19,625 bases of DNA. It comes from Spirogloea muscicola. Its lineage: Eukaryota; Streptophyta; Zygnematophyceae; Spirogloeales; Spirogloeaceae. The DNA lies in assembly GCA_009602725.1 (NCBI GenBank), contig WELB01000004.1, forward strand, positions 1,489,632 to 1,509,256, read 5' to 3'. The notes beneath the pieces were generated by a model, which was not told the DNA's origin, did not search any database, and saw nothing but the letters and a program-made list of their open reading frames with translations. The position numbers were made by a program, and so were the translations under genes. Positions 18,601 to 19,625 of this stretch are shown here, in pieces; within the stretch, counting starts at the first letter, position 1, and every line of letters begins with the position of its first letter.

Positions 18601-19625
18601 ATTCACACAGAGGCGGCTGCCAAATGTCAGCCCCTCATTCCTACCCTGCAGCCTGTAGCTCAGATCCGTAGGCTTTCCGGCCTTGTGCATCAAGACTTCA
18701 CAAGCGCTTTATGATAAGATTAGCACGTCCCATTTCGAGCTTCAAGGGCAGCCACGAACTGATGCTGCACACCATTTGTGCGAGGAAAGCAGTGAGCCCG
18801 CATTCAGCTCAACGACCAGGAATGGACGGTGCCGTGGGTTGAGGTGGCGGCACCTTGAGGTTGCGCCGGAGCTCCTCAAAGCGGAAGCTGTTGTCTACAC
18901 CCAGCGCCAAGTACGCACCCGCTGCTTGCACGGAGCTCGTCTGCAGGCAGGCCGACGCTGCGCCAGCGTGAGCAGTGGGCGGCAGCGGTGCTGACGCAAG
19001 GTCCACCTTACTACTGCTGTCATTGGTCAAGATCAAAGTCTGGGTGGTTATAGACTTTGGTTATACACGGTAACTCGAGTTGAGTTAACAAATCTGTAGC
19101 ATATCGTCGCATGTCACTCTGTTGCTTTGGCATGCAGGGTTACTAATGACTGGAACGAAGGGCCTCAAGGCTCGAGGGTGAGGAGTCAGCGTCAAAGGCG
19201 AACCTTCGAGTCGTGGTACAAGCATTGGGGTTTTGCACTTGGGTTTTTGGAAGTTGGGGTTTGGGATCCGGGGGTTTGAGAATTTGGAGCTCTCGAGGTG
19301 CTCGGAGAAGGGCTTGGGACCAGGGCTTGGGGGCCCTACAGCTGAGCTCGGTGTAATACATTTAGCTAGATCCACAGCTCCACCCGAGTGACTTGTGATA
19401 CGACTTAATGGAGGATAGATTGTCCATCCAGTACCAGAACCCACGTCCACTACCGCAGGACTTAACAGAAGAACTCAAGATGGTGGTAATGACGGTAAAC
19501 CCACGTGGTCGGGCGCGTCCTTGCGGCAGGCGACGCGCGTGCGCCGCAGCTCCAGGTGCGGCGGCAGCGCCGGCGCCGCCCCGCCGTCGTCCGCCTCCGC
19601 CGCGGCGGCGCCGCTCTTCTTCCTC
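15674..19625 (-). CDS. RPAC1: RNA polymerase I/III shared subunit RPAC1 (AC40), 5' partial, 10 exons
   Basis: The alpha-like subunit that pairs with AC19 to nucleate assembly of RNA polymerases I and III in the nucleus. Exons in transcript order: 19625-19505, 18940-18854, 18588-18490, 18255-18126, 17761-17672, 17337-17168, 16973-16878, 16570-16477, 16238-16122, 15777-15674 (stop TGA); all phases agree and about 368 aa are visible. Seen: [147 protein letters not shown] (Cys about 283), ACTLCREC (Cys about 308, 311, 314), and the end [18 protein letters not shown]. The LANAFRRIL block is the alpha-family dimerisation motif. The frame is open to the right edge ([14 protein letters not shown]...), so the start codon is outside. 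Convergent with FAM91. Exon 4/5 joins by GT-AG and keeps the plant spacing between FEY and EKNTIVF. Confidence 0.95.
19225..19287 (-). promoter_or_regulatory. AAACCC-rich tract in RPAC1 intron 1
   Basis: On the minus (RPAC1 sense) strand this reads as degenerate CAAACCCCC, CCCAAACCCC, AAAAACCC and AAAACCCC units. It lies in the first visible intron (19504-18941), about 220 nt past the exon 1 donor. It resembles the elements at ICMT and FAM91 and shares their orientation relative to the gene. Role inferred. Confidence 0.4.

Overview
The window is nuclear DNA from a plant-lineage eukaryote, most likely a green alga. The evidence is intron-rich genes with GT-AG introns, GC-rich exons in more AT-rich introns, protein families whose best remembered relatives are the land-plant forms, and AAACCC(TA)-type sequence resembling plant telo-boxes. 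The exact genus cannot be read from the sequence. All four main gene models were assembled by hand by joining exons with matching splice phase and family motifs.

Layout: (1) 1-2484, + strand, 5' partial: a family-2 glycosyltransferase of the polyprenyl/dolichol-phosphate sugar synthase type (bacterial GtrB-like, two C-terminal membrane segments), 5 exons in view. (2) 2485-3782: convergent intergenic DNA with a short tandem repeat. (3) 3783-5161, - strand: protein-S-isoprenylcysteine O-methyltransferase (ICMT/STE14), complete in 4 exons, 186 aa. (4) 5162-6241: divergent promoter region with low-complexity repeats and a GA microsatellite. (5) 6242-12758, + strand: a FAM91 trafficking protein, about 15 exons and about 1137 aa, with the plant-type C-terminal extension. 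(6) 12759-15673: 2.9 kb with no gene I can name. It contains several coding-like open patches on the + strand, broken by a frame change and an in-frame TGA, so it may be an unrecognised multi-exon gene or a decaying one. (7) 15674-19625, - strand, 5' partial: RPAC1/AC40 (POLR1C), the alpha-like subunit shared by RNA polymerases I and III, 10 exons in view, with a complete four-cysteine ferredoxin-like motif.

The genes do not form a pathway. They are neighbouring housekeeping functions: glycolipid-linked sugar synthesis, CAAX-protein methylation, Golgi vesicle capture and RNA polymerase assembly. The most interesting shared feature is a C-rich AAACCC element, in sense orientation near the 5' end of three of the four genes. 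The other points worth a second look are the unexplained 13.3-15.4 kb coding patches and the probable Fe-S motif of RPAC1.
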